A DNA stretch of 64,000 bases from an uncultured Tateyamaria sp. (GCA_947501275.1 CANMVD010000001.1:1-64000), one strand, 5' to 3'. Numbered from the stretch's first letter, positions 27,220 to 37,744 are shown. Program-made: numbers and translations. The notes: generated by a model from the sequence alone, not told the origin.

Positions 27220-27741
27220 ATGGCAAAAACACCTCTCTCCCCCGCCGCCTGGATTGATGCCGGTATGCAGCAACTTGCCGCTCTGGGTCCATCCGCATTG
27301 CGCGCAGAACCCCTGTCGCGCCATCTCAAGACATCCAAGGGCTCATTCTATTGGCATTTCAAGGACGTACCTGCGTTCCAGGCCGCCTTGCTTCAGGAAT
27401 GGAAGGCCGGTGCGCTTGCAACACTCGCTGCGGATGGCGAAATGGACGGGTCCACAACGGACAAGCTCATCCGCTTTGGCCAAAGCGTTCAGGGTGACAC
27501 TGCCGGTCCCGCATTGCGGGCATGGGCGCAAGGCGATGCATCCGTGGCCAAGGCGTTGGCAGATGTCGATACGGCACGCATGGAGCGGCTCAGCGCGCTG
27601 ATGGGCGATATGGGCATCAAAAACGAAGATTTTGCCAAGGCTGCCTTTGGCACTTTGATCGGTCTGCAACAAACACATCTCGATGATGGCGACGGGCTGG
27701 TAGCTTATGCAGCGTTGATTGACGTGGTGCTGGCGCTCTGA
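27220..27741 (+). CDS. TetR/AcrR-family transcriptional regulator
   Basis: The 173-residue product has a TetR helix-turn-helix at about 8-55 (AWIDAGMQQLAALGPSALRAEPLSRHL and SKGSFYWHFKDVPAFQAALL) followed by an all-helical ligand domain. The recognition helix KGSFYWHF is strongly conserved. Start ATG 27220. The next gene, a META-domain lipoprotein, begins on the last base of its stop (TGATG), so they share a transcript. Target and ligand unknown. Confidence 0.92.
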   Translation: MAKTPLSPAAWIDAGMQQLAALGPSALRAEPLSRHLKTSKGSFYWHFKDVPAFQAALLQEWKAGALATLAADGEMDGSTTDKLIRFGQSVQGDTAGPALRAWAQGDASVAKALADVDTARMERLSALMGDMGIKNEDFAKAAFGTLIGLQQTHLDDGDGLVAYAALIDVVLAL

Positions 27742-28127
27742 TGCGTGTGACGTGGGCCGCTCTGGCATTTGCCGGCATGGCCGCGATGTCGTGCGCGGAC
27801 ACTTCAGCACCCAAAGCACAGGCGTTGTGGTCTTTGACGCAGTTGAACGGGCAGCCCTTTATGGCGCGCGCAACGCTGTCATTGACCCAAGAGGGCCGGA
27901 TCGCAGGGCGCGGACCGTGCAACAGCTACTCAGGCATTCAAACCGCGCAATTCCCTGATTTTAAGGTGCGTGGCGTGCTATCGACAAAACGGGCATGTCC
28001 CGAATTGCAAGCTGAGGCAGAATACTTTTCAGCCCTGCGAATGATGACGCGTATCGCCATCATGGACGATACACTCACGTTAGAGGACGCCACCGGGCGG
28101 CAAATGGTCTTCACAAAGACCGAGTAA
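27741..28127 (+). CDS. META-domain lipoprotein-like protein
   Basis: The 128-residue protein has a signal peptide ending in a Cys ([12 protein letters not shown]), probably lipidated, and a META/HslJ domain. The domain signature is the central [10 protein letters not shown] and the [20 protein letters not shown] motif, where two Cys lie near each other. META proteins are secreted or outer-membrane proteins of unclear function, linked in E. coli (HslJ) to novobiocin resistance and heat shock. It is translationally coupled to the TetR gene. It overlaps recO convergently by 17 nt. Confidence 0.85.
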   Translation: MRVTWAALAFAGMAAMSCADTSAPKAQALWSLTQLNGQPFMARATLSLTQEGRIAGRGPCNSYSGIQTAQFPDFKVRGVLSTKRACPELQAEAEYFSALRMMTRIAIMDDTLTLEDATGRQMVFTKTE

Positions 28128-28836
28128 ACGCTGCTACGAAGCGCGCCCGTGCATCCGGTATGGGTTTGTTGCCCAGATCCGGTGCCAGATGCGCCTCAAG
28201 AAAATACCCTGTCACCTTGAGCCCCTGCGCAATCTCTTGATCCGCCGCGTCCCCTTGCCCCAATAAAACCGGCGGCAAAGGCAAGAGCCGGTCCAACCAC
28301 TCGCCTGCTCCGGCACGAGAAACAGCCCGCCCCGTTTTGGGAGACACATACTCCAACCCGTCGCGCGCTCCGGTGACAGCACAGGCAGACAGATCGAGGC
28401 CAAAACCCATCTCCTCCAGCAATGCCACTTCCCAACGCAGATAGGCCAGCGGCCACAGATCGTCCTGCCCCAACAAGTCCAGCAATTGCTCGGTGCGGGT
28501 ATAAAGGGGCAAATGCGCCTCCCGGTCGGGCAGGCAAAAGGACAGTAGCCCTGTGACGGCGTTCAACCCGCTCAGCGCAAACCGGTTGTTCATGACCAAG
28601 GCCGCGCGGCTGCGCACAGGCTCGACCGAAAAGGTGCCGATGTGATCCTCCAGCCGGGCACGCCACGCCACGTCAAGCTGCGCTCCGGGTTGCAGGATGG
28701 GCGCCAACTTGCGACTTGTCCCGCCGCGTACAACGCCAGCGTGCCGCCCTTTTTCCGGGGTGAAGACATCTATGATCGCACTGCTTTCACCGTGACGGCG
28801 CACACTGAGCAATATGCCGGTGCCGCGCCATTCCAT
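28111..28836 (-). CDS. recO: DNA repair protein RecO
   Basis: The 241-residue product starts [20 protein letters not shown], an OB-fold N-terminus typical of RecO, and continues with [23 protein letters not shown] and the helical C-terminal region (SARDG-like [17 protein letters not shown]). RecO helps RecR load RecA onto single-stranded DNA in gap repair. Usual zinc-binding Cys residues of the C-terminal domain are not evident, as in many alphaproteobacterial RecO proteins. It is the last gene of the pdxJ-recO block and is 1 nt after the DUF1491 stop. Confidence 0.93.
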   Translation of the reverse strand: MEWRGTGILLSVRRHGESSAIIDVFTPEKGRHAGVVRGGTSRKLAPILQPGAQLDVAWRARLEDHIGTFSVEPVRSRAALVMNNRFALSGLNAVTGLLSFCLPDREAHLPLYTRTEQLLDLLGQDDLWPLAYLRWEVALLEEMGFGLDLSACAVTGARDGLEYVSPKTGRAVSRAGAGEWLDRLLPLPPVLLGQGDAADQEIAQGLKVTGYFLEAHLAPDLGNKPIPDARARFVAAFTRSL

Positions 28837-28837
28837 C

Positions 28838-29167
28838 TTAGGACAGTCCGTCCTGATCGAGCAAATGGCGACCGGCACGATCCTCAACTTCCACAACCCA
28901 TAGATCAGGGTCGAAACCACGCTGACGCGCAATTGCCGCATCAACATCCGGCTCTGATCCCGAAGCCAATTCGGCCCACACACGGGTGTCTGCCATCAAA
29001 TCAAATGAGCGTTGATACAGGACCGCCTGCCCGTCCAATGTATTCAACTTCACCAAAACCGCGCCGCCAGTATCATCCCCGTGCGCTACGACAAAGGCCG
29101 GAATATCGGCAAAGCGCAACCGCGCCAAATAGGCGTCCACCCAAAATCGCGAGGTCAGACGGGGCAC
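28838..29167 (-). CDS. DUF1491 family protein
   Basis: The 109-residue product begins with [40 protein letters not shown] (read as several short motifs: [31 protein letters not shown]) and ends with [18 protein letters not shown]. These match DUF1491, a small alphaproteobacterial family of unknown function, usually located next to recO or era as here. The predicted fold is alpha/beta. Start ATG 29167; 60 nt separate it from era upstream. Confidence 0.88.
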   Translation of the reverse strand: MPRLTSRFWVDAYLARLRFADIPAFVVAHGDDTGGAVLVKLNTLDGQAVLYQRSFDLMADTRVWAELASGSEPDVDAAIARQRGFDPDLWVVEVEDRAGRHLLDQDGLS

Positions 29168-29227
29168 GCCGCGGCCCCCTTCTTTGTTCCCGAAAAATCC
29201 CCCCCGGAGGGTCGATCCGCCAAGACG

Positions 29228-30136
29228 TCATACATTTCCATCTTTGAAATCCAGACCCATCTGGGAATAGCGTTCCGCTTCTTCCTGCCACTTTTCACGG
29301 ACCTTCACCTGCAAGAATAAATGCACCTTGCGACCCAGAAATTCGGTCAGTTCAGCCCGAGCCGACTGGCTTACGGATTTGATGGTCTCGCCCTTGTTGC
29401 CCAGCACAATACCTTTGTGACCGTCCCGGCTGACATAGATGATCTGATCCACGCGGGCGGACCCGTCTTTGCGCTCTTCCCAGTTCTCTGTTTCCACGGT
29501 CAACTGGTAGGGGAGTTCCTGATGCAGGCGCAGCGTCAGCTTTTCGCGCGTCATCTCGGCAGCGATCATGCGCATGGGCAAATCGGCAATCTGGTCTTCG
29601 GGATAAAGCCACGGCCCCTCAGGCACCTGCCCTGCAAGCCACGCACGCAAAGTCTCCACCCCGTGGCCCTTTTCTGCGGAGATCATAAAGGTCTCGGCAA
29701 AATCGAAACGGCTGTTGAGATCATCGGCCAAGCCCAGCAAAACGGGCGCCTCCACCCGGTCAATCTTGTTCATGGCCAAGGCGACGGTACGGCCTTGCCC
29801 GATCTCGGCCATACCTTCAAGGATACGCTCTACTCCCGCCGTCACACCGCGATGAGCCTCGATCATAAGGACAACCACATCAGCGTCCGCAGCCCCGCCC
29901 CACGCCGCAGCCACCATCGCACGATCCAACCGTCGACGGGGCTGGAACAAACCCGGCGTGTCGACAAACACGATCTGCGCATCCCCCTCCATTGCAACAC
30001 CACGAATACGGGCGCGGGTTGTCTGAACCTTGTGGGTCACGATCGATACCTTCGCCCCCACCATGCGGTTCAGCAAAGTGGATTTGCCCGCGTTGGGCTC
30101 TCCAATGAGGGCAACAAAGCCCGCGCGCGTACTCAT
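29228..30136 (-). CDS. era: GTPase Era
   Basis: The 302-residue product has the Era GTPase motifs: G1 GEPNAGKST (about 12-20), G3 DTPGLF, G4 NKID, and a C-terminal KH RNA-binding domain with [17 protein letters not shown]. It binds 16S rRNA and helps mature the 30S subunit. The start ATG 30136 overlaps the rnc stop by 4 nt, so the two are coupled, the standard rnc-era arrangement. Confidence 0.96.
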   Translation of the reverse strand: MSTRAGFVALIGEPNAGKSTLLNRMVGAKVSIVTHKVQTTRARIRGVAMEGDAQIVFVDTPGLFQPRRRLDRAMVAAAWGGAADADVVVLMIEAHRGVTAGVERILEGMAEIGQGRTVALAMNKIDRVEAPVLLGLADDLNSRFDFAETFMISAEKGHGVETLRAWLAGQVPEGPWLYPEDQIADLPMRMIAAEMTREKLTLRLHQELPYQLTVETENWEERKDGSARVDQIIYVSRDGHKGIVLGNKGETIKSVSQSARAELTEFLGRKVHLFLQVKVREKWQEEAERYSQMGLDFKDGNV

Positions 30137-30819
30137 CCGTTTTGCTCCATCTGTTCCAGCAAGGCCTTGGCCGCGCTTTGTTGTGCTTCGCGTTTGGACC
30201 CTGCTGTTGCACTGGCGGATGCACCATTTGCAAGGGTTGCGGAAATGGTGAAGACAGGCGCATGATCCGGGCCGGATCGGGCCGTTTCCACATAGGTGGG
30301 TGGGGCAAAGCCGCGCGCCTGCGCCCATTCCTGCAAGGCCGTCTTGGCGTCACGGGCGTCTTCCTCGACCCGGCCAATGCGATCCCCCCACAAACGCAGG
30401 ATCATGTCACGCGCTGTTTCAAAATCCGCGTCCAGATAGACGGCGGCAATCACCGCTTCCATTGCATCGCCCAAAAGTGCCTGCTTGCGCCGCCCTCCTG
30501 ACATTGTCTCGGATCGCCCAAGCCTCAGAACAGCGCCCAGATCAATCTGGCGAGCCACGTCGGCACAGGTTTCCTTGCGCACAAGCGCGTTGAACCGCGG
30601 CGCGAGGGTGCCTTCCGAAGCGCCTGTATCTGCCGCCAGCAAGGCTTCGGCCATCACAAGGCCCAACACACGGTCGCCCAGGAACTCCAGGCGTTGGTTG
30701 TCCGCCCGCGTCGGTGAAGACATCGATGGATGGGTAACCGCCTCGATCAAACGCCCGGGAGCAGCAAAGACATGGCCAATGCGTTCCTCAAATGCCTTCA
30801 GATCTGCGCCCAGCTTCAT
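30133..30819 (-). CDS. rnc: Ribonuclease III
   Basis: The 228-residue product has the catalytic signature [12 protein letters not shown] (about 41-52), a second acidic site in [17 protein letters not shown], and a C-terminal double-stranded RNA-binding domain ending in [18 protein letters not shown]. It cleaves rRNA precursors and other double-stranded RNA. It overlaps the preceding fusion gene lepB2 (start ATG 30819, stop at 30816) and era by 4 nt each. Confidence 0.96.
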   Translation of the reverse strand: MKLGADLKAFEERIGHVFAAPGRLIEAVTHPSMSSPTRADNQRLEFLGDRVLGLVMAEALLAADTGASEGTLAPRFNALVRKETCADVARQIDLGAVLRLGRSETMSGGRRKQALLGDAMEAVIAAVYLDADFETARDMILRLWGDRIGRVEEDARDAKTALQEWAQARGFAPPTYVETARSGPDHAPVFTISATLANGASASATAGSKREAQQSAAKALLEQMEQNG

Positions 30820-31829
30820 CTTATTGTCCTCAGGAGTCGCCCCGGCTCGCCTGTGATGGAAAACAGGACAAACCTCGGACGCGCTATGATATTGGCCACC
30901 GGCACCATGCCAACACCGCCGATAGCCTGCGCCAGACGACTGTCTGACGAATTGTCGCGATTGTCACCCACCACAAAGACATGGCCGTCCGGCACTGTGA
31001 AAAGGTCAGTATTGTCCGTCGGGGTCGTGGCGAAATCGAGCACGCTGTAACTTGGCCCATCCGGCAAGGTCTCGATTGCCCGATTTTTAGTGCAGGCCGC
31101 GCCCAGACCCACGCCCCCCTCGATGCACCGGGGCCAGACCCCAAGCGGACCTTGCCGCTCAAACTCTTCGGTGAACACACCTTCGGCCTGCTGCGGCACT
31201 TCGGCACCGTTCAAATAAAGCCTGCCATCCAGAAACTGCACCGTATCGCCCGCCACGGCGATCACCCGTTTGACAAAGTCGGTGCCCTGCACCGGATGGC
31301 GGAACACAACGATCTCACCGCGTTCCGGGGCACTGCGCGTCTGGAGCGTAAAGACGTAATCGCCCACCAAAAGCGATGGCTTCATGCTGCCGCTTGGCAA
31401 CCAGTACGGTGCCCACAGGAAACCACGCATCGCAATGCCAAGACAGAAAACAGCTCCAAGCACCCAACCCGCTTTGCGCACTGCGGCGCGCTCACCGGTC
31501 CAGGGTTCATTCGCGCTTTTGCGCAGCACGAGAACAATTTGCAGCACAAGTCCCACCAACGGGATGAGGCTGACCCAGATCCAGAAACCACGCCATCCAA
31601 CGTCTCTCAGGCGACGCCGGAATTGCCCCAGATAGGCGAACAAAACGATGGCGAACGTGGAAAAGAATACACCCGGCGCGCTCTGCACAACGCCGGATTC
31701 AGCGGCCAGCGTGAACAGGATCACCGCAACCGATGCGACCAGAAAGGCAACGCGCCCCGACCGCCCCGTCCAGTCAAATGACCCGGCCAGCGCGGCCGTG
31801 GTCGTGGACGTCACAGGGTGCGTGTTCAC
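30816..31829 (-). CDS. DUF805-signal peptidase I fusion
   Basis: The 337-residue product joins two families. Residues about 20-105 look like DUF805 ([26 protein letters not shown] and [13 protein letters not shown]), a three- or four-helix membrane domain. Residues about 140-330 form a full signal peptidase I domain with Ser148 ([10 protein letters not shown]) and Lys187 (GTDFVKRVI), and the [11 protein letters not shown] box. So the enzyme should be active. It lies directly after canonical lepB; GTG 31829 overlaps the lepB stop (GTGA), and rnc follows with a 4-nt overlap. The role of the second peptidase is not known. Confidence 0.85.
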   Translation of the reverse strand: MNTHPVTSTTTAALAGSFDWTGRSGRVAFLVASVAVILFTLAAESGVVQSAPGVFFSTFAIVLFAYLGQFRRRLRDVGWRGFWIWVSLIPLVGLVLQIVLVLRKSANEPWTGERAAVRKAGWVLGAVFCLGIAMRGFLWAPYWLPSGSMKPSLLVGDYVFTLQTRSAPERGEIVVFRHPVQGTDFVKRVIAVAGDTVQFLDGRLYLNGAEVPQQAEGVFTEEFERQGPLGVWPRCIEGGVGLGAACTKNRAIETLPDGPSYSVLDFATTPTDNTDLFTVPDGHVFVVGDNRDNSSDSRLAQAIGGVGMVPVANIIARPRFVLFSITGEPGRLLRTIR

Positions 31830-32659
31830 TCGACCCTCTTGAAGAAACGATCCCCGCGCCACGTCCAGAAGAACAGCATAGAACGGCCCGCAGAGGAGAA
31901 CATGATGCGATCCGCGCGTCCGATGAGGTTTTCATAGGGCACAAAACCAACACCACCCGCGACCTGCGCCAGACGGCTGTCAGAGGAGTTGTCGCGGTTG
32001 TCACCCATGAAGAAAAACTGACCCTCTGGAACTTGATAGACGCCTGTATTGTCGGGACTGTTGGCGCCTTGGTTGCCAACATTCAAAACCACGTGGGAAC
32101 TTCCGTCCGGAAATGTCTCCACAAAACGCTCTTTAAGACAGTCGGCTCCAACACCTGTTGGACCATTGCCGCAACGTGGGCGCAGACCTTGGGGCCCTTG
32201 CAGATCAAATTCTTCGATAAAATTGCCTGCGGGTTCCTGTGGTACGGCCGCGCCATTCAGAAACACAACGCCATTGCGCACCTGCACCGTGTCGCCCGGC
32301 AATCCAACAAGACGCTTGATGAAATCCGTCCCCGAAACAGGGTGACGGAACACAACCACGTCACCGCGTTGCGGCTCACCTGACCAGATGCGTGTATTGT
32401 CACCGTCAATAAAGCCACATAGCTTTTTGGCATCCAGACCAATCAACGGAATCGACGGACACGAGGCGTAGGAATAGCCATAGGCCATTTTGTTCACGAA
32501 CAGGAAATCCCCAATCAACAGCGTCTCTTTCATCGACCCGGAGGGAATCCAGAAGGGTTGAAAAAAGAGGGTGCGAAAGACACCGGCAATCAGCAGCGCA
32601 TAGACGATGGTCTTGATCGTTTCGACAAAGCCGTTTTGGGTCTTTTCCTTGGCTGCCAT
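31826..32659 (-). CDS. lepB: Signal peptidase I
   Basis: The 277-residue product has one N-terminal membrane helix (about 15-33), the catalytic Ser42 in WIPSGSMKETL and the general base Lys115 in GTDFIKRLVGLPGD, and the conserved box [11 protein letters not shown]. It cleaves Sec and Tat signal peptides at the periplasmic face of the inner membrane. There is a possible promoter between acpS and lepB. It is translationally coupled to a DUF805-signal peptidase fusion gene. Confidence 0.96.
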   Translation of the reverse strand: MAAKEKTQNGFVETIKTIVYALLIAGVFRTLFFQPFWIPSGSMKETLLIGDFLFVNKMAYGYSYASCPSIPLIGLDAKKLCGFIDGDNTRIWSGEPQRGDVVVFRHPVSGTDFIKRLVGLPGDTVQVRNGVVFLNGAAVPQEPAGNFIEEFDLQGPQGLRPRCGNGPTGVGADCLKERFVETFPDGSSHVVLNVGNQGANSPDNTGVYQVPEGQFFFMGDNRDNSSDSRLAQVAGGVGFVPYENLIGRADRIMFSSAGRSMLFFWTWRGDRFFKRVE

Positions 32660-32696
32660 TGCGGCGCTCCTGCTCGGGTTTTTATGAATTGTGGGT

Positions 32697-32725
32697 TACA
32701 TGCGGGCGTGGTGGTGGAGTGTCAA
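32697..32725 (-). promoter_or_regulatory. Possible housekeeping promoter of lepB
   Basis: On the reverse strand a perfect TTGACA -35 element (32720-32725) is followed after 17 nt by CATGTA, a weak -10. This would start transcription about 30 nt before the lepB ATG (32659). The strong -35 is suggestive; the -10 match is poor. Confidence 0.4.
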
Positions 32726-32797
32726 GGTTTTGCCCCACTTTCAAAAGGGTCCACAGCCCATGCGCCGATTTGGATCAGGGCCTTGTGACAACACTTC

Positions 32798-33211
32798 TTA
32801 CGCTGTTTGCGACCGAGCGGGACGTGCTTCAATCACGACAAAGGCCTGCGCCCAAGGGTGATCATCCGTCAGGGTCACATGGATGATTGCCTCGTGGCCG
32901 GGGGGCGTCATTTCAGCCAAACGCTCAGCGGCCCAGCCCGTCACATGCATCACAGGTTGGCCCGTGCGCAGGTTGCTGACCGCCATGTCTTTCCAACTGA
33001 TGCCCATGCGCAAACCCGTACCGAGCGCTTTAGAGCAGGCTTCTTTCGCGGCCCAACGCTTGGCATAGGTGCCTGCAATGTCTGCGCGCCGCTCTGCCTT
33101 GGTCTGTTCCGTTTCCGTGAAGACACGGTTGCGAAACCGATCGCCAAACCGGTCCAACGTGCCCTGTATACGCTCGATATTGGCCAGATCCGTACCAATC
33201 CCGAGGATCAT
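32798..33211 (-). CDS. acpS: Holo-[acyl-carrier-protein] synthase
   Basis: The 137-residue product starts [16 protein letters not shown], the AcpS signature with the metal-binding Asp, and contains [18 protein letters not shown], the second conserved motif with Glu. It attaches the 4'-phosphopantetheine of CoA to acyl carrier protein. The start is ATG 33211; it overlaps the stop of the Dabb gene by 4 nt (ATGA). lepB begins 138 nt downstream. Confidence 0.96.
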   Translation of the reverse strand: MILGIGTDLANIERIQGTLDRFGDRFRNRVFTETEQTKAERRADIAGTYAKRWAAKEACSKALGTGLRMGISWKDMAVSNLRTGQPVMHVTGWAAERLAEMTPPGHEAIIHVTLTDDHPWAQAFVVIEARPARSQTA

Positions 33212-33522
33212 ATTGAGGCCTCGATGTCGTAAACAACAATGCCGCGCGCGCCGTCCTGACACTGCGCCACAAGACGCGCACCAAGGGCCTGGTGTTCAGG
33301 GTGCGCTGCATAGGCGGCCAGCGCCGTTTCGGTATCGGCATCCAAAGTGAAGCCAAATGCATAGTCAGCCGACTTGCCCTCATAATCACGGTTGGGCCCC
33401 GCCACGAAATCCGAGCAACCCTCCAAACGGTCTACCAACGCGCCCAAAGCATCAAAAACAGTCTGAAGCTCTGACAGGTCAGCGTCATCCCGCAAATGCA
33501 GCATCACGCAGTGCCGGATCAT
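33208..33522 (-). CDS. Dabb-domain protein (stress-responsive alpha-beta barrel)
   Basis: The 104-residue product begins [19 protein letters not shown] and ends [13 protein letters not shown], a Dabb (dimeric alpha-beta barrel) domain, with [22 protein letters not shown] in the middle. Such small proteins form dimers with a central pocket; plant relatives respond to stress, and bacterial ones are mostly uncharacterised. It sits between pdxJ and acpS with 4-nt overlaps on both sides. I infer no specific role. Confidence 0.88.
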   Translation of the reverse strand: MIRHCVMLHLRDDADLSELQTVFDALGALVDRLEGCSDFVAGPNRDYEGKSADYAFGFTLDADTETALAAYAAHPEHQALGARLVAQCQDGARGIVVYDIEASI

Positions 33523-34271
33523 GCGCGTGCCTCGTCCATCAGGCGGCGCATCTCACGGATGGCTGGATCAAGCCCGCGAAAGATCGCTTCACCAATCAGA
33601 AAGTGGCCAATGTTCAGTTCAACCGCTTCAGGGAATGCGGCCACAGGCGCTACTGTCTCATAGGTCAAACCGTGACCAACATGCACCTCAAGCCCGAGGC
33701 CATGGGCAAAACCCGCCATTTCGCGCATCGCTTCCAACTCGCGGTCCCGGTCTTCAAACCGGCCCTCGTGATGGGCATCGCAATATGCACCGGAATGCAA
33801 TTCGATTACCTGTGCCCCAATGCGGTGGGCCGCTTCGATCTGGCGAATGTCGGCAGCAATAAAGATCGACACGCGACACCCCGCATCGCGCAAAGGCGCG
33901 ATGAAGTGGGCCAGACGGTTTTCCTCACGTGCGACTTCCAACCCGCCTTCGGTCGTACGCTCTTCGCGCTTTTCCGGCACGATGCAAACAGCGTGGGGTT
34001 TGTGACGCAAGGCGATCTTTTGCATCTCGTCGGTAGCGGCCATCTCAAAATTGAGTGGCACGGCGAGACCCTCCATCAAACGCTCGATGTCGTTGTCCGA
34101 GATGTGGCGGCGGTCTTCGCGCAGATGGGCCGTGATGCCATCCGCCCCGGCGGCTTCGGCGATCTTGGCCGCGCGTAGTGGGTCTGGTGTGTCGCCGCCA
34201 CGTGCATTGCGCACCGTGGCAACGTGGTCAATGTTCACGCCAAGGCGCAGGTGTCCAACGGGTTGCGTCAT
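33519..34271 (-). CDS. pdxJ: Pyridoxine 5'-phosphate synthase
   Basis: The 250-residue product begins with [25 protein letters not shown] (the PdxJ signature NIDHVATLRNARG) and has the conserved [14 protein letters not shown] and [14 protein letters not shown] motifs. It condenses deoxyxylulose 5-phosphate with aminoacetone phosphate to make pyridoxine 5'-phosphate in vitamin B6 synthesis. It is the first gene of the pdxJ-Dabb-acpS run and overlaps Dabb by 4 nt. About 150 nt separate it from the DUF2062 gene upstream. Confidence 0.96.
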   Translation of the reverse strand: MTQPVGHLRLGVNIDHVATVRNARGGDTPDPLRAAKIAEAAGADGITAHLREDRRHISDNDIERLMEGLAVPLNFEMAATDEMQKIALRHKPHAVCIVPEKREERTTEGGLEVAREENRLAHFIAPLRDAGCRVSIFIAADIRQIEAAHRIGAQVIELHSGAYCDAHHEGRFEDRDRELEAMREMAGFAHGLGLEVHVGHGLTYETVAPVAAFPEAVELNIGHFLIGEAIFRGLDPAIREMRRLMDEARA

Positions 34272-34425
34272 CTGGTGGGTCCTTCAATGCACTGTGTGAC
34301 ATAGACTAGTGCGCTACCGGGGCAGAGAAAATGCCAAGTCGGCAGGAATATTGTACCAAACCGGGCACATGAACGGCCACGCAGGCACCCCACACCACCG
34401 ATGACGGGCCTTTGGCGCACATGCG

Positions 34426-35079
34426 CTACTCAGTCTTCTTCTGCTTCACTTCTGCGGCCTTGGCGGCGGCCTTTGCCTTCAAGGTCTCGAATTTGGCCTT
34501 GATAGCGCCTTTGCGACGGTGCTGATAGGCACGGATCACCGGCACAGACAGGTAGTAGGCAATTGTGCCCGCAATGATGCCCGGGATGATTGAGCCGATC
34601 ATGAAGGGATAAAAAATTCCATCGTAGAACTCCGCCAGCCCACGCCACGCCATGGGTTCGGGTGTGAAGATCGCAATGAAGTTGTGCCAGATGTCGCCCC
34701 ATGCGCCCTTGATCTCAGCGCCCAAATCCTGGTTGCCGGGCTCTGTGCCAAGCAGGCGATGGCCAAACCACAAAGACGTCGCTGCAATAGGCACATAGGT
34801 CAACGGGTTGCCAAAGAACGTGGCCAGCAAGGCCGCAAGCCAATTGCCCCGCATGACAAAGGCCACAAAACCCGCGATCACGAAGTGAATACCAAAGAAC
34901 GGGGTAAAGGTCGTGAACACACCGGCCCAGATGCCGCGCGCAATACGTTCGGGGCTGTCAGGCAAGCGCCGCAATCTGTGGCGCACATAGTGAAACGCAC
35001 GCGCCCAGCCACCGCGCGGCCAGAGCAACTCCAGCATCGCGCGCAAAAACGGCTTGGGATCCCGGCGTTTGAACACCAC
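34426..35079 (-). CDS. DUF2062 membrane protein
   Basis: The 217-residue product has a helix-rich body with the DUF2062 signature ERIARGIWAGVFTTFTPFFGIHFVIAG (read as ARGIWAGVFTTFTPFFG) and about three membrane helices, then a Lys-rich C-terminus (KAKAAAKAAEVKQKKTE). DUF2062 proteins are conserved in proteobacteria without known function. It is 19 nt after the rsh stop, so they may share a transcript. Confidence 0.88.
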   Translation of the reverse strand: MVFKRRDPKPFLRAMLELLWPRGGWARAFHYVRHRLRRLPDSPERIARGIWAGVFTTFTPFFGIHFVIAGFVAFVMRGNWLAALLATFFGNPLTYVPIAATSLWFGHRLLGTEPGNQDLGAEIKGAWGDIWHNFIAIFTPEPMAWRGLAEFYDGIFYPFMIGSIIPGIIAGTIAYYLSVPVIRAYQHRRKGAIKAKFETLKAKAAAKAAEVKQKKTE

Positions 35080-35098
35080 GTTTTGGCTCTCCTAGGCC

Positions 35099-37249
35099 TT
35101 ATCCGGCTGCCTTTTGCCCGGCCCCAAGCGTTGGCTCGGGCGCAGGCTGGCGGAACCGAACAATGGCGGCAACGTCACTCTCTGCTTCAAGGGCGCCCAT
35201 CAGCGTGTGAAGATGCTGGGCGTCCCGTAATTCGACATAGATCAGCAAACGGTAAAAGTCAGGCTTACGATCAAGGAATTCCAGGTTCGAGATATTTGCG
35301 CGACTCTCACCGATCAAGGTGCATATGCGCCCAAGTACCCCAGCGTCATTGCCAATCGTGACTTCCAATGTCGCTCCGTACACGGCCGGATGGGATCCGT
35401 CATGCCAGCGCAGATCAAGCCAGCGGTCGAGTTGGTTGTCATATTCGCCCAAGCGATCGCAATCAATGGCATGTACCACAACACCTTCGCCCCGAAAGGT
35501 GATCCCGACAATGCGTTCGCCCGGCAGGGGCTGGCAACAGGGTGCGCGGTGAAATGACTGACCCGGTTCGAGACCAATCACCGCGCTGCGGGCATCAACT
35601 TCTTTGCCGGTTCTGGGGCTCAGATCCGGATAAATCGCCTGCACAACCTCCCGCCCTGTCAACTCGGCCGACCCCAAACGAGCCAGCAACTCATCAGCAT
35701 TCTTGAGACGCATGTGCTTGGCCGCAGCTTCCAGTGCCTTATCCGTCGCCTTTTTGCTGACATGCGCAAAAGCAGACCGGGCCAGTTCTCGACCGAGCGT
35801 GATAAAGCGTTCCCTATCCGCCTCGCGCAGTGATCGGCGGATCGCCGTCTTGGCCTTGCCCGTCGTTGCGATTTCCAACCAGGTGGTCTGCGGCGTCTGA
35901 CCTTCGGCGGTGATAACTTCGACCGATTGGCCGTTTTTCACACGGGTCCACAAAGGCACGCGCATCCCATCGACCTTGGCGCCCACACAGGCGTTGCCGA
36001 TACGTGTATGGATGGCGTAAGCGAAATCGATCGGCGTGGCGCCGCGCGGCAACTTCACCACTTCGCCTTTGGGCGTAAAGCAAAAGACCTGATCCGAATA
36101 CATCTCAAGTTTGACCGCCTCGAGGAAATCCTCGTGATCATCCTCGCCGTCAAATTGCTCGGTCAGCTGTGAAATCCACTTGGCCGGATCGACGGCAAAC
36201 GGGTTCTGAGACCGCACACCATCGCGGTAGGACCAATGCGCCGCCACACCTGTCTCTGCCACATCGTGCATCTGGCGGGTGCGGATCTGCACTTCCACGC
36301 GCTTGCCATCGCGCCCCGACACCGTGGTGTGAATGCTGCGATAGCCGTTGGTCTTTGGTTGGCTGATGTAATCCTTGAACCGCCCCGGCACCGCCCGCCA
36401 GCGTTGATGGATGGCGCCGAGGGTACGATAGCAGTCCTCTTCCGTGCCGGTGATTACGCGAAATCCGTAGATATCCGAGAGGCGGGAGAACGACTGATCT
36501 TTCTCCTGCATCTTGCGCCAGATCGAATAGGGTTTCTTGGCGCGGCCAAAGACTTCGGCCTCGACCCCACCGGCTTCTAACTCATGGCGCATGTCACCCG
36601 TAATCTGCTGGATCACGTCACCGGTTTCACGTTGCATGGTGATGAAACGGCGGATGATGGAGGAACGCGCATCAGGGTTGAGTACCTTGAATGCAAGATC
36701 CTCAAGCTCCTCCCTCATCCACTGCATCCCCATGCGCCCTGCAAGGGGGGCAAAGATATCCATCGTCTCGCGGGCCTTTTGGGTCTGCTTGTCCGCACGC
36801 ATGGACCGAATGGTGCGCATGTTATGGAGGCGGTCCGACAGCTTCACGAGGATCACGCGCATGTCCTTGGACATGGCCATGAACAGTTTACGGAAATTTT
36901 CGGCCTGTTTTGTCTCGACACTGCTCAATTGGAGATTGGTCAGCTTGGTCACACCATCGACCAGCTTGGCGACTTCATCCCCGAACTGTTCGGCCACCAT
37001 GGAATAGTTGGCCTTGGTGTCCTCGATCGTGTCGTGCAACAAGGCGGTGATGATGGTGGCATCATCCAACTGCTGTTCGGTCAGGATAGCTGCAACGGCA
37101 ACGGGATGGGTAAAATAAGGCTCGCCCGAATGTCGAAACTGCCCATCGTGCATCTTGCCGCCAAAATCATATGCGGCCCGGATCAGGGCTTCGTTTGTCT
37201 TTGGGTTGTAGTTGCGGACCAGCGCGATCAGATCGTCAGCAGAGATCAT
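35099..37249 (-). CDS. Bifunctional (p)ppGpp synthetase/hydrolase, Rel/Spo homologue
   Basis: The 716-residue product has an active-looking HD hydrolase domain (THPVAVA, LLHDTIEDTKAN, about 48-80) and a synthetase domain with RFKDYISQPKTNGYRSIHTTV, then TGS and ACT domains. The RFKDYI start of the synthetase motif marks SpoT/Rel-type bifunctional enzymes rather than E. coli RelA. It makes and destroys the stringent-response alarmones. It is the single such enzyme here. The stop is 19 nt before DUF2062; rpoZ lies 24 nt upstream, the usual rpoZ-rsh order. Confidence 0.95.
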   Translation of the reverse strand: MISADDLIALVRNYNPKTNEALIRAAYDFGGKMHDGQFRHSGEPYFTHPVAVAAILTEQQLDDATIITALLHDTIEDTKANYSMVAEQFGDEVAKLVDGVTKLTNLQLSSVETKQAENFRKLFMAMSKDMRVILVKLSDRLHNMRTIRSMRADKQTQKARETMDIFAPLAGRMGMQWMREELEDLAFKVLNPDARSSIIRRFITMQRETGDVIQQITGDMRHELEAGGVEAEVFGRAKKPYSIWRKMQEKDQSFSRLSDIYGFRVITGTEEDCYRTLGAIHQRWRAVPGRFKDYISQPKTNGYRSIHTTVSGRDGKRVEVQIRTRQMHDVAETGVAAHWSYRDGVRSQNPFAVDPAKWISQLTEQFDGEDDHEDFLEAVKLEMYSDQVFCFTPKGEVVKLPRGATPIDFAYAIHTRIGNACVGAKVDGMRVPLWTRVKNGQSVEVITAEGQTPQTTWLEIATTGKAKTAIRRSLREADRERFITLGRELARSAFAHVSKKATDKALEAAAKHMRLKNADELLARLGSAELTGREVVQAIYPDLSPRTGKEVDARSAVIGLEPGQSFHRAPCCQPLPGERIVGITFRGEGVVVHAIDCDRLGEYDNQLDRWLDLRWHDGSHPAVYGATLEVTIGNDAGVLGRICTLIGESRANISNLEFLDRKPDFYRLLIYVELRDAQHLHTLMGALEAESDVAAIVRFRQPAPEPTLGAGQKAAG

Positions 37250-37273
37250 CCGGTCCGCACCTGCATTAAGGGT

Positions 37274-37627
37274 TTAGCCTTGACCTTGCGCCGCCATCAA
37301 CTGACGCAGAAGCATCTCTTCGGACATGCTGTCTTCGTCTGGTTTGTCGGCTTCGGCACCCATAAGAAGCGCCATGGCGTCTTCTTCGGCTTCATCAACC
37401 TCGATCTGGGTCTGGTTGCTTTCGATCAGACGCTCACGCAGATCTTCCGCACTTTGGGTTTCATCCGCAATCTCGCGCAGCGACACGACGGGGTTCTTGT
37501 CATTGTCACGCTCAACCGTGATCGGCGCACCGGAGGAAATCTCGCGGGCACGGTGAGCAGCAAGCATCACCAGATCAAAACGGTTTGGAACCTTGTCAAC
37601 GCAGTCTTCGACGGTCACGCGGGCCAT
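37274..37627 (-). CDS. rpoZ: RNA polymerase omega subunit
   Basis: The 117-residue product has the omega signature [20 protein letters not shown] and [10 protein letters not shown], with an acidic tail ([15 protein letters not shown]). It stabilises RNA polymerase and binds ppGpp in proteobacteria, so its pairing with rsh is meaningful. Start ATG 37627. The distance to folK upstream is 117 nt. Confidence 0.96.
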   Translation of the reverse strand: MARVTVEDCVDKVPNRFDLVMLAAHRAREISSGAPITVERDNDKNPVVSLREIADETQSAEDLRERLIESNQTQIEVDEAEEDAMALLMGAEADKPDEDSMSEEMLLRQLMAAQGQG

Positions 37628-37744
37628 AGGGTGCTCCAGATCGGATAAAGGCAGAATAAGAAGACGCGGATATAGGCCCGTTTTGCCGGAATGACAAGGT
37701 GCATCTGGGTGCATCTTGGCACAATTGCCCGAACGGCTCCGTGC

